Assembly (NCBI GenBank): GCA_947493325.1 | Contig: CANLQI010000001.1 | Coordinates: forward strand, 1,689,375 to 1,753,374 | Origin: an uncultured Sphingomonadaceae bacterium | GTDB taxonomy: Bacteria; Pseudomonadota; Alphaproteobacteria; Sphingomonadales; Sphingomonadaceae | Length of the DNA stretch: 64,000 bases | Reading direction: 5' to 3' | Shown: in pieces, positions 18,874 to 26,430 of the stretch | Numbering within the stretch: the stretch's first letter is position 1 | Layout: each line of letters opens with the position of its first letter | Position numbers and translations under genes: made by a program | Notes under the pieces: generated by a model | The model's database searches: none | Seen by the model: only the letters and a program-made list of their open reading frames with translations | What the model was told of the DNA's origin: nothing

Positions 18874-19284
18874 CTATCGCATCCATTTCTGATTAACGGG
18901 CATGTCATCCGGCAGCCGGTGAAACGGCTGTGCATCGCACGCGAAATTGGCGCTGTCCGCCTTACCGAACACCGACGGATCGTCGAGTGTGCCAACCTTG
19001 ATAATCACGCCTTGCGGAAAACCCGGCGCATGGGTGAACAAATGTGTGCCGCATGTCGGGCAGAATTCACGGGTGACTGCATGTTCAATGTCTTTGCGGG
19101 CATAGCCTTTTACTTCCCCCTGCACCATTTCAAATCCGACGGCAGGCATGGCCATGGCGGTAAGATAACCGCCGCCAGTGATATACTGGCATTCGCGGCA
19201 ATAACATTCCGCCCTGAACAGCGGATCACCCTCCGTCCGATACCGGATTTCGCCGCAGTAACAGCCGCCTTCCACTTTCATCAT
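18874..19284 (-). CDS. GFA-family (CENP-V fold) zinc protein
   Basis: A 136-residue member of the glutathione-dependent formaldehyde-activating (GFA) family. The zinc-binding cysteines are visible as GGCYCGEIRYR, ECYCRECQ and FCPTCGTHLF. The family name rests on one characterised enzyme; most members have no proven formaldehyde role. Its start overlaps the maiA stop (ATGATGA) and it ends a few bases before the receptor signal peptide, so maiA-GFA-receptor form a transcription unit. Association with maiA, a glutathione-using enzyme, is suggestive only. Confidence 0.87.
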   Translation of the reverse strand: MMKVEGGCYCGEIRYRTEGDPLFRAECYCRECQYITGGGYLTAMAMPAVGFEMVQGEVKGYARKDIEHAVTREFCPTCGTHLFTHAPGFPQGVIIKVGTLDDPSVFGKADSANFACDAQPFHRLPDDMPVNQKWMR

Positions 19285-19913
19285 CCGTTCTCCATATTGT
19301 CAGGATGCGATGCCTTGAACGCATCCAGCGCGCCAAGCTCGGCATGTATCCGCGCCAGCTTCGGGAATGGCTCCATCGGCAGCTTGAACCGCTCGGCATT
19401 GTACATTTGCGCGGTCAGGCAGATATCGGTGAGATCGGGCGCATCACCGCCGAAAAATCCGCTCTCCGGCGCAGCTTGCTCCAGCGCGCTGTAACCGGTG
19501 TGCATCCAGTGATGCATCCATTGCACAACGTCATCCTGATCATGACCGAACGGGTCTTTCAGATATTGCCACACGCGCAGATTATTGATCGGATGCACAT
19601 CGGCGATAATCACCATCGCGTTGGACAGCGTTTTCGCGCGCTCGGCAGGGTCGAGCGGCAACAGACGTGGTTCGGGATATTTACTATCTATATATTCAAT
19701 AATTGCAAAGGATTGTGTTAGGTTATGTCCATCAATTGTGAGCATGGGGATCAGCCCCTGAGGATTGTGTTTCTTGTATAATTCGCCTTTCTGCTCACCT
19801 TCCAGCAAATTGACGCTCTCGCTCCGGTAATCAATCCCTTTCAGGTTGAGTGCCAATCTGACGCGGTAGGCTGCGGTTGAACGGATATAATCATACAGAA
19901 TAATTTCGGACAT
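19281..19913 (-). CDS. maiA: Maleylacetoacetate isomerase (zeta-class GST)
   Basis: Glutathione-dependent isomerase turning maleylacetoacetate into fumarylacetoacetate, the step between homogentisate dioxygenase and FahA. The N-terminal thioredoxin-like domain has the zeta-class active-site motif RSTAAYRVRLALNLKG and the glutathione contact QGLIPML...TQSFAIIEYID; the C-terminal helical domain has HPINNLRVWQYL. ATG 19913 is chosen over the longer frame: it has a GGAG site nine bases upstream and gives the usual 210 residues. It completes the lower pathway begun by hppD and fahA, but in a separate unit. Confidence 0.93.
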   Translation of the reverse strand: MSEIILYDYIRSTAAYRVRLALNLKGIDYRSESVNLLEGEQKGELYKKHNPQGLIPMLTIDGHNLTQSFAIIEYIDSKYPEPRLLPLDPAERAKTLSNAMVIIADVHPINNLRVWQYLKDPFGHDQDDVVQWMHHWMHTGYSALEQAAPESGFFGGDAPDLTDICLTAQMYNAERFKLPMEPFPKLARIHAELGALDAFKASHPDNMENG

Positions 19914-20009
19914 GGGGGAGCTCCGTTTGTTGTCGCCGCACCATGATTTGATGGCTCCGCAAAAGCAACCCTTGTTTCCGCGCATGCAGCAGCTAATGCT
20001 ATTTCCAAC

Positions 20010-20603
20010 ATGTCAGATGCCGCACTTATCCTTTTCGCCAAATACCCGGTGCCGGGCCGGGCCAAGACAAGGCTTATTCCGGCGTTGGGTGCGGACGGGG
20101 CGGCTGCCCTGCACCGCCGGCTGGCAAAACGCACATTCGATACGATGGTGGCCAGCGGCCATAGGATCGAAGTGCAATATGACCTTGGCAGTGAGGCGGA
20201 ATTTCGCGACTGGCTGGGCAGTGACGCGGATTATGTGCAGCAGCCGGAAGGGGATCTCACCGACCGCCTGCTTGCCGCGAGCCGCGATACACCGCATGTG
20301 TTTTTCGGTGCAGATACGCCTGACCTGACCACCGATATTGCACGTAATGCGGCTGACCTTCTTATCCATTCGCACGATGTCGTAATCGGCCCGGCAGAAG
20401 ATGGCGGCTATTATCTGATCGGCATGAAATATCCGCTGCCAGGGCTGCTGACGGATATGCCGTGGAGTACGGATCAGGTACTACCCACCACATTGGAGCG
20501 GCTGCATGAGCTTGATATCGAGCCGTTCATGCTGCCCATGCTGGCCGATTGCGACAGACCGGAAGACTTGGAACGCTGGCCTGATCTTGTGGCGGGGCTA
20601 TGA
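20010..20603 (+). CDS. DUF2064/TIGR04282-type glycosyltransferase, arsenosugar-associated
   Basis: A 197-residue GT-A-fold enzyme. Nucleotide-binding marks are LILFAKYPVPGRAKTRLIP, VFFGADTPDL and GPAEDGGYYLIGMK. This family (TIGR04282) was named for its association with arsenosugar biosynthesis gene sets; it is also found elsewhere, so the role depends on context. Here it overlaps the partner glycosyltransferase TIGR04283 by four bases, and an ArsM methyltransferase lies 2 kb away, which supports the named role. Acceptor and donor sugars are not known. Confidence 0.85.
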   Translation: MSDAALILFAKYPVPGRAKTRLIPALGADGAAALHRRLAKRTFDTMVASGHRIEVQYDLGSEAEFRDWLGSDADYVQQPEGDLTDRLLAASRDTPHVFFGADTPDLTTDIARNAADLLIHSHDVVIGPAEDGGYYLIGMKYPLPGLLTDMPWSTDQVLPTTLERLHELDIEPFMLPMLADCDRPEDLERWPDLVAGL

Positions 20604-21349
20604 GCCAGCCCACAGTCACCATATTGATCCCGGCGTGGAACGAGGAAAGTGCTCTGCCCGCGACGCTCGCCAATATTGCCGCCATGCAGCCTGCGCCGGA
20701 TGAAGTGCTGTTGGTTGACGGGGGCAGCGAAGATGATACGATGGCGATTGCCGAAGCGGTAGGAGTACGCGTGGTGCAAGCTCCGAAGAAAGGCCGCGGA
20801 CCGCAGATTAACTATGGCGTAAAGCAGGCAAAGGGTGAGCTGGTGTGCGTGCTTCACGCCGATAGCCTGTTGCCTGCCGATGCTGTGCAACATATCCGCA
20901 CTGTTATGACAGATAAGGACATTGCACTCGCCAGTTTTACCCCGCGCATTATGGGCCCGGGGCGCAGTGGCAAACCCCGCACAAGGTGGGGCACGACATT
21001 CCATAACTGGATCAAGACCTGGTACGCACCCGCACTCACCCGGCCGCATCTGTTCGCGCGCGGTGTGCGGCTGTTATTCGGTGACCACGCGATGTTTTTC
21101 CGCCGCACCGACTATCTGAAAGTCGGCGGCATCCCGGACAGTGCGACCATTATGGAGGAGGCCGATCTGTGCATTGGCTTTGCACGGCTTGGCAAAGTGA
21201 AGATGACCCCGCGCTGGGTGATTACATCGGACCGGCGCATCACCGAATGGGGCGCGCTGAAAGCCAATTATATCTATCTGAAAGTCGGGATTATGTGGTG
21301 TTTCGGCGCGCGGGACCGACTCGGGGATATTTATCCTGACGTGCGGTGA
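20600..21349 (+). CDS. TIGR04283-type family 2 glycosyltransferase, arsenosugar-associated
   Basis: A 249-residue GT2 enzyme. It opens with TILIPAWNEESALPATLANIAA and EVLLVDGGSEDDTMAIAE (nucleotide-sugar binding), has the metal site VLHADSLLP, and a late acceptor-site EEADLCIGFARLGK. TIGR04283 proteins occur with TIGR04282 and ArsM/ArsS in arsenosugar gene sets. It has an ATGA overlap with the preceding glycosyltransferase, so the pair acts together. A palindromic repeat follows the gene and separates it from the convergent epimerase. Confidence 0.87.
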   Translation: MSQPTVTILIPAWNEESALPATLANIAAMQPAPDEVLLVDGGSEDDTMAIAEAVGVRVVQAPKKGRGPQINYGVKQAKGELVCVLHADSLLPADAVQHIRTVMTDKDIALASFTPRIMGPGRSGKPRTRWGTTFHNWIKTWYAPALTRPHLFARGVRLLFGDHAMFFRRTDYLKVGGIPDSATIMEEADLCIGFARLGKVKMTPRWVITSDRRITEWGALKANYIYLKVGIMWCFGARDRLGDIYPDVR

Positions 21350-21369
21350 TATCCAGATGTCAGAACAGT

Positions 21370-21440
21370 GCTCCTGCGAAAGCAGGAGCCCAGGACAGGT
21401 TTGCACTGCGCCGCCCTGGATTCCTGCTTTCGCAGGAATA
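21370..21440. repeat. Dispersed palindromic repeat, family A (copy 1)
   Basis: An imperfect stem-loop element: gctcctgcgaaagcaggagc near the left end, ggattcctgctttcgcagga at the right end, with CAGG/CCTGG inner complementarity. The same outer sequences recur at 33206-33288. It lies between two convergent genes and could act as a terminator. Confidence 0.75.
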
Positions 21441-22451
21441 CTACCACTGTAAAAATCCTGCCTCGATGCAATAATCAATCATCCGCCTCAATGCCGCTTC
21501 ATCAATAGCTGGACAGGTCAGACCCGCTTTTTGTCGGAGCAACTCTGCTTCAAACCGTGGTGCACGCTGAAAATATTCGAAATAGAGAGATCCAATACGC
21601 CGGTGCATCCGCTGCTGCGAGAGCGTCAATTGCTGTGCATCAAAACAATCTATCGCAACAAGCTGCGCTGGATCAGACCCCGGATAGCCCGACATCATAT
21701 TGATTAAGTCCCGTGCCAATACGGGTTTCGGCGCGGCAAGATGCACCGCCTCGCCCGCAAAGCCTGGCATATCATGCGCCATCGCCGCGACACCCGCCAA
21801 CACATGGTCAATAGGTACAAAGTTGAACGCCGCATCTTCGTGCGCCGGTATCGTGCCCAGCTTGCCGCTGCCCATCAGGCGAAAAAGCTGATAGAAATTA
21901 TCCATCTGCGGAATTTTGCCATCGCTGTACCGCCCGGCAATGATGCTGGGCCGGGCAATGGCAGCCACCAGCCCCTGACCGACAGCCGCCATGACAATCC
22001 GCTCGGCAGCCGCTTTGGACGCTTCATAGCCGTTGGTGAAATCATTCTGATCGCCCAGCGGCGCTTCTGCAATCACGCCGTCCTGCCGTCCGCAGACATA
22101 GGCTGTGCTGACATGCAGCAGCGGACAGCCCCATGTGCGCGCCAAATCGATGGCATGCACGGTCCCTGCAATATTGACCGCATCATAATCTGCCTGATGC
22201 GCAGCGAAATCAGTAAGAGCCGCACAATGTATAATTAAATCAATGTTTTTTGTATCATTTTTGAGATTAAAACTTGGCAGTGTAATATCACCATGCGCCC
22301 ATCGCACTTCATCGCTGCGGTCGCAGCCGTCCATATCGGCGACTGCACTATTCCCGCGCGTCAAGGCAATAACGGCGTGCTCTGCATCCAGCAACACACC
22401 CGTCAATGCGCCGCCCAGCAAGCCTGTTGCACCGGTTAGGAATATCCGCAT
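21441..22451 (-). CDS. NAD-dependent epimerase/dehydratase (extended SDR)
   Basis: A 336-residue extended short-chain dehydrogenase. The Rossmann motif is FLTGATGLLGGAL; DLIIHCAALTDF is the diagnostic NNAG-like strand, and STAYVCG and YEASK supply the catalytic Ser/Tyr/Lys. Members modify nucleotide sugars or reduce lipid-linked substrates. It lies 11 bases downstream of the arsM gene on the same strand, so it is probably in its operon and may act on the sugar part of an arsenosugar. That role is inferred from position. Confidence 0.84.
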   Translation of the reverse strand: MRIFLTGATGLLGGALTGVLLDAEHAVIALTRGNSAVADMDGCDRSDEVRWAHGDITLPSFNLKNDTKNIDLIIHCAALTDFAAHQADYDAVNIAGTVHAIDLARTWGCPLLHVSTAYVCGRQDGVIAEAPLGDQNDFTNGYEASKAAAERIVMAAVGQGLVAAIARPSIIAGRYSDGKIPQMDNFYQLFRLMGSGKLGTIPAHEDAAFNFVPIDHVLAGVAAMAHDMPGFAGEAVHLAAPKPVLARDLINMMSGYPGSDPAQLVAIDCFDAQQLTLSQQRMHRRIGSLYFEYFQRAPRFEAELLRQKAGLTCPAIDEAALRRMIDYCIEAGFLQW

Positions 22452-22462
22452 CTATTTGCCCG

Positions 22463-23518
22463 TCAGCAGCAGAAGGCCGCTTCAGGCTCACTGTCTTTAG
22501 CCTCGACGTCATAAGGCATGCCGCCGCCGCAGCCTGCGAACACGCCGTAATGCACCGAAAAATCGCCGATAAAGTCAAAATATTCGGCAAAGCGCGTGTC
22601 GGCGAGCATTTTCCAGCTATTGCCGCAAATAGGGAACACGCGCCCCTTTTCAATCATATGCCCCTTATCGAGTTCAAAGACACGCTCCTGCCCTTCGATA
22701 CCGCCTTTATAGATGACGGCCTGCCCGTAATCCTCGCATTCCGGTTCCAGTCCGTCCAGCTTGAACAAACGGTATGTCGCAGAAAAGAAATTGATGCCGT
22801 CCAGCATTTCCTGAATTCGCGTATCGCCAATCCCCATGGGACGGTCTTTCACGACCCGCGGATCGGCAAAACCTGCTTGCTTGGCCAACCGGTCAAAATC
22901 GCCCCAATAAAGCGCGCCCGACAGGCATTCCCCATGCAGCACGGGATCATTCAGCAGATGTGACGGCACGCGGCGGTCGCAATAGACATCGGAAAAATAC
23001 ATTTCCCCGCCCGGCTTGAGCAAACTGTGCGCATCACGGAACACTTTGCCCTTGTCCGCAACCAGATTGATGACGCAGTTGGACACGATAATATCAAAGC
23101 TCCCGGGTTCCAGACCCAGTTCGTCCAGTTTTTCGATATCGCCTTCCACAAAGCGCACATTGGATTTTGCGTAACCGAATTTTTCGCGGTGCCATTGCAG
23201 ATGACGGCGCGCGACGTCCAGTTGCTCGGGCGTGGTATCTACACCCACCACGCTGCCATTCTCACCCACCAGCTGCGCCAGAATATAAGCGTCCTGTCCG
23301 CTGCCCGAACCAAGATCGAGCACCCGCGCGCCTTTGATAGCCTGCGGAGCGATAAGGCCGCATCCATAATAGCGCGATTTCACTTCTTCATGCACGTTTT
23401 TCAGCGCATCACGCACAGCCTGTGGCGGTGCTTCCGCGGTCACGCAGGCATCGGTTTTCAGGTCATCCGATCCTTGCAGGACGGACCCATAATAATCGCG
23501 GCTATTTTCAATATTCAT
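22463..23518 (-). CDS. arsM: Arsenite S-adenosylmethionine methyltransferase
   Basis: Methylates As(III) stepwise using SAM. The four cysteines used by characterised ArsM enzymes are all present with matching spacing: C25 (TDACVTA), C53 (RYYGCGL), C148 (SNCVINL) and C198 (HGECLSGAL). The SAM site is VLDLGSGSGQDAY. The 351-residue protein ends in FCC, a cysteine pair seen in many ArsM tails. ATG 23518 is preferred to the adjacent TTG; a GGGGAG site lies upstream. It is divergent from the flavoprotein gene across about 158 bases and upstream of the epimerase. Confidence 0.92.
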   Translation of the reverse strand: MNIENSRDYYGSVLQGSDDLKTDACVTAEAPPQAVRDALKNVHEEVKSRYYGCGLIAPQAIKGARVLDLGSGSGQDAYILAQLVGENGSVVGVDTTPEQLDVARRHLQWHREKFGYAKSNVRFVEGDIEKLDELGLEPGSFDIIVSNCVINLVADKGKVFRDAHSLLKPGGEMYFSDVYCDRRVPSHLLNDPVLHGECLSGALYWGDFDRLAKQAGFADPRVVKDRPMGIGDTRIQEMLDGINFFSATYRLFKLDGLEPECEDYGQAVIYKGGIEGQERVFELDKGHMIEKGRVFPICGNSWKMLADTRFAEYFDFIGDFSVHYGVFAGCGGGMPYDVEAKDSEPEAAFCC

Positions 23519-23676
23519 CAATGCTCCCCAAAATTGAAATGCTGTGTCGAAATGCTGTTATGCCTTGTCATTCGCGCCCAAAAGCTGTTTGGTTACAAAA
23601 TTAAATGCGCAGTTAAATGTAACTTTATCGCGAATCCAGCGAATAATGTGACAGAATGAACGGCCCGGGGACAAAA

Positions 23677-25104
23677 ATGAAATATACACATGACATACTT
23701 GTGATCGGCGCGGGTTCTGCCGGGCTGGTATCATCCGGCGGCCTTGCGATGCTCGGACTAAATGTCGCGCTGATCGAGCGTAGCGAAATGGGCGGCGATT
23801 GCCTCAACTATGGTTGCGTCCCCTCCAAAGCAATCATCAGCGCCGCACACCGCGCCGATGATATGCGCAAAGCGGGCAAGTTCGGCATCGAAGCCGCTGA
23901 CCCGAAAGTGGATTTTCAGGCCGTGCATGACCACATCCACGGCGCCATCGCCACCATTGCGCCCGAAGACAGCCAGGAACGGTTTGAGGAAATGGGCGTC
24001 GATGTGATGCGCGGTTCTGCGAGCTTTATGAATGACAAAACGCTCAAGGTTGCACTCAACAGCGGCGAGACCAGGGAAGTGTCCGCGCCGCGTATTGTAA
24101 TTGCCACCGGCAGCCGCGCCTTTGTCCCACCTATGGAGGGCATCGAGGATGTGGATTACCTGACCAACGAGAACCTGTGGGACCTGACCGAGCTGCCTGA
24201 GCATCTGTTGATAGTAGGCGGCGGTCCTATCGGTATGGAAATGGCACATGCCTTTCGTCTTCTGGGCAGCAAGGTCACGGTCGCCACCATTGGTCGTCCC
24301 TTTCCCAAGGATGACGACGAAGCGGCAGAGATTGTTATCGAACGGCTGAAGGCTGATGGCATTACCATCCTTGAGGATGCGCGGGGCAGCAAAGTGTCGC
24401 AGGCGAATGGCACCATCACACTGACACTGGAAGATGGCCGTGAACTGACCGGCTCGCACCTGCTGATCGCCACAGGCCGCGAGGTGAATTTTGATGGGCT
24501 GAACCTGGAAAATGCGGGTGTCGATTATGACCGCAAGGGCATAAAGGTTGATGCCCGCCGCCGCACAAATAAAAAACACATATATGCCATTGGCGATTGC
24601 CGTCCGGGCCCCCGCTTTACACATAGTTCAGGCTATGAAGGCTCCAACATGGTGCTGGAAATCGGTCTGGGCCTGCCCAGCAAGGTCGATGATTCGGCAT
24701 TGCCATGGGTCACCTATGTCGACCCCGAACTGGCGCATGTTGGCATGACCGAGAAAGACGCCCGCGAAAAGCATGGCGACAAGATCACGGTGTGGAAGTC
24801 CGAATTTTCGCACAATGACCGCGCGATCACCGAGCTGGAAACCGAAGGCTTTGTCAAAATCGTCAAGAAAGGCGGCAAGGTGCTGGGCGCAACAATTGTC
24901 GGCAAACATGCGGGCGACCAACTGCTGCCGTGGTCGATGGCGATCAAGGGCAAGTCCTCAACTTTCGGTATGGCCAGCCTGATCGTGCCCTATCCCAACC
25001 GGTCCGAACACAGCAAGGACGCGGCGTTCAAGTCGGATGAAGCCAAAGTGTTCAACAAATGGTCACGCGGCTGGGCCGGATTTTTGGCAAGGCTGCGGAG
25101 ATGA
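23677..25104 (+). CDS. Pyridine nucleotide-disulfide oxidoreductase, mercuric-reductase-like
   Basis: A 475-residue FAD/NAD(P)H enzyme. It shows the FAD motif ILVIGAGSAGLVSSGG, the redox-active disulfide GGDCLNYGCVPSK, the NAD(P) motif LLIVGGGPIGMEMA, and the FAD-ribose motif IYAIGDCR. At the C-terminal dimer end the usual His-x4-Glu of lipoamide or glutathione reductase is replaced (IVPYPNRSEHSK), as in some mercuric-reductase-like proteins of unknown substrate. Start 23677 is preferred over 23656 because a GGGGA site lies five bases before it. It is divergent from arsM and upstream of the radical SAM gene. Confidence 0.85.
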   Translation: MKYTHDILVIGAGSAGLVSSGGLAMLGLNVALIERSEMGGDCLNYGCVPSKAIISAAHRADDMRKAGKFGIEAADPKVDFQAVHDHIHGAIATIAPEDSQERFEEMGVDVMRGSASFMNDKTLKVALNSGETREVSAPRIVIATGSRAFVPPMEGIEDVDYLTNENLWDLTELPEHLLIVGGGPIGMEMAHAFRLLGSKVTVATIGRPFPKDDDEAAEIVIERLKADGITILEDARGSKVSQANGTITLTLEDGRELTGSHLLIATGREVNFDGLNLENAGVDYDRKGIKVDARRRTNKKHIYAIGDCRPGPRFTHSSGYEGSNMVLEIGLGLPSKVDDSALPWVTYVDPELAHVGMTEKDAREKHGDKITVWKSEFSHNDRAITELETEGFVKIVKKGGKVLGATIVGKHAGDQLLPWSMAIKGKSSTFGMASLIVPYPNRSEHSKDAAFKSDEAKVFNKWSRGWAGFLARLRR

Positions 25105-25112
25105 AGCAGCAC

Positions 25113-25241
25113 CTCTCCCTTGAGGGAGAGGATAGCGAAACTTGGTGAGGGTGTACGCGCTATGGATAGAGCAGAACCCCTCACCCACTGCGACTAGGCA
25201 ACAAGTTGCCAAGTCTCGTTGCCCTCTCCCCACAGGAGAGG
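25113..25241. repeat. Dispersed palindromic repeat, family B (copy 1)
   Basis: About 130 bases made of nested inverted segments: ctctccct...aggagagg at the ends, ggtgagggtg and ccctcacccactgcgactag in the middle, and ggcaac-aagttgcc inside. A second copy in the same orientation lies at 26272-26429, on the other side of the radical SAM gene. Confidence 0.8.
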
Positions 25242-25282
25242 AAATAGAAAATAGAGAAAACAGGATTTGACGGAGACCCAAA

Positions 25283-26260
25283 ATCGCTACTGCCCCTCAA
25301 CAACAAAGCCCGTTTGAAATAGACGAGCGCACACCGCTGGATCCGGCCAAGTTTTGTGACCCCGATATCACCGCCAAAGGCGAAAAGCGCGCGTCTGTTG
25401 ATCTGCGCAGCCTGGAAACGCTCTGGATCAACACCGGCACGCTGTGCAACCTTGCCTGTATTTCCTGCTATATCGAAAGCAGCCCGCGCAATGATGCGCT
25501 GGTCTATATCAGCCATGCGGAAGTGACGGAATATCTGGACGAGATAGCACGCGAAAACCTGCCGACGCGGGAGATTGCCTTTACCGGCGGCGAACCATTT
25601 ATGAACCCCGATATGCTGGCCATATTGGAAACCTGTCTGGAGCGCGGCTTCCAGGTGCTGGTGCTGTCCAATGCGATGCGGCCGATGCAGCGGCATTATG
25701 ATGCGCTGCTGGCGCTACGTGAAGCCTATGGCGATGCCCTGACCGTGCGCGTGAGCCTTGATTATTATACGCAGGAAGTCCACGAGCGCGAACGCGGACC
25801 GGATAGCTGGGACAAGGGCATTGCCGGCCTGAAATGGTTGTCGGACAACGGGTTCAGCATTGCCGTGGCGGGGCGCCGTCTGGGCGACGAGAGTGATGCG
25901 GATGCACGGCACGGTTATGCTAAGCTATTCGCAGACGAAAATATCAACATCAACGCCGACGATATGGAACAGTTGGTGTTGTTCCCTGAAATGGATGCCA
26001 GCGCTGACATCCCCGAGATCACTACCGATTGCTGGGGCATATTGGATGTGAAGCCGGCAAGTATCATGTGCGCTTCCAGCCGCATGGTGGTAAAGCACAA
26101 GGGCGCGGATAAGCCCACCGTGGCGGCATGTACATTGCTGCCCTATGCGGCGGAATTCAACATGGGCCAGACGCTGAAAGAAGCGTCACGCCCCATAAAG
26201 CTCAACCACCCACACTGCGCGCGTTTTTGCGTGCTGGGCGGGGCAAGCTGTTCGGCCTAA
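25283..26260 (+). CDS. Radical SAM protein with no canonical start codon
   Basis: The open frame begins after a TGA at 25268-25270 and carries a radical SAM cluster motif C-x3-C-x2-C (GTLCNLACISCYIESSP; cysteines 55, 59, 62 counted from 25283) and the SAM-binding TGGEPF segment. The frame has no ATG, GTG or TTG before the cysteines; the first, GTG 25523, would remove them. A GGAGA site six bases before an ATC at 25283 suggests an ATC start (325 residues); a mutated start or sequence error is the alternative. The C-terminal CTLLP...HCARFCVLGGASC cysteines could hold a further cluster. It resembles, but is not, the arsenosugar enzyme ArsS. Neighbours suggest an arsenic-related role. Confidence 0.75.
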   Translation: MATAPQQQSPFEIDERTPLDPAKFCDPDITAKGEKRASVDLRSLETLWINTGTLCNLACISCYIESSPRNDALVYISHAEVTEYLDEIARENLPTREIAFTGGEPFMNPDMLAILETCLERGFQVLVLSNAMRPMQRHYDALLALREAYGDALTVRVSLDYYTQEVHERERGPDSWDKGIAGLKWLSDNGFSIAVAGRRLGDESDADARHGYAKLFADENININADDMEQLVLFPEMDASADIPEITTDCWGILDVKPASIMCASSRMVVKHKGADKPTVAACTLLPYAAEFNMGQTLKEASRPIKLNHPHCARFCVLGGASCSA

Positions 26261-26271
26261 TCCATCAAATT

Positions 26272-26429
26272 CTTCTCCCTTGAGAGAGAGGATATGGAGA
26301 CTTACCAGCTTGCTGGTTAGTCGGAATTGGTGAGGGTGTGCGGGTTATCTGTGACGCATAACCCCCTCACCCACTGCGACTAGGCGGCAAGCCGCCAAGT
26401 CTCGCTGCCCTCTCCCCGATGGGGAGAGG
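26272..26429. repeat. Dispersed palindromic repeat, family B (copy 2)
   Basis: Second copy of the element at 25113-25241, sharing ctcccttgag, gagaggata, ggtgagggtg, ccctcacccactgcgactag, gccaagtctcg and the terminal tctccc/ggagagg, with a different middle insert. It ends one base before the mtnP stop codon. Confidence 0.8.
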
Positions 26430-26430
26430 T

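Noticed and set aside
25283-26260. Calling the radical SAM protein ArsS
   Set aside because: The cluster motif neighbourhood is similar (LCN-x2-C-x2-C), but the TGGEPF motif and the C-terminal cysteine cluster differ from ArsS, so only a cluster-based link to arsenic is claimed.
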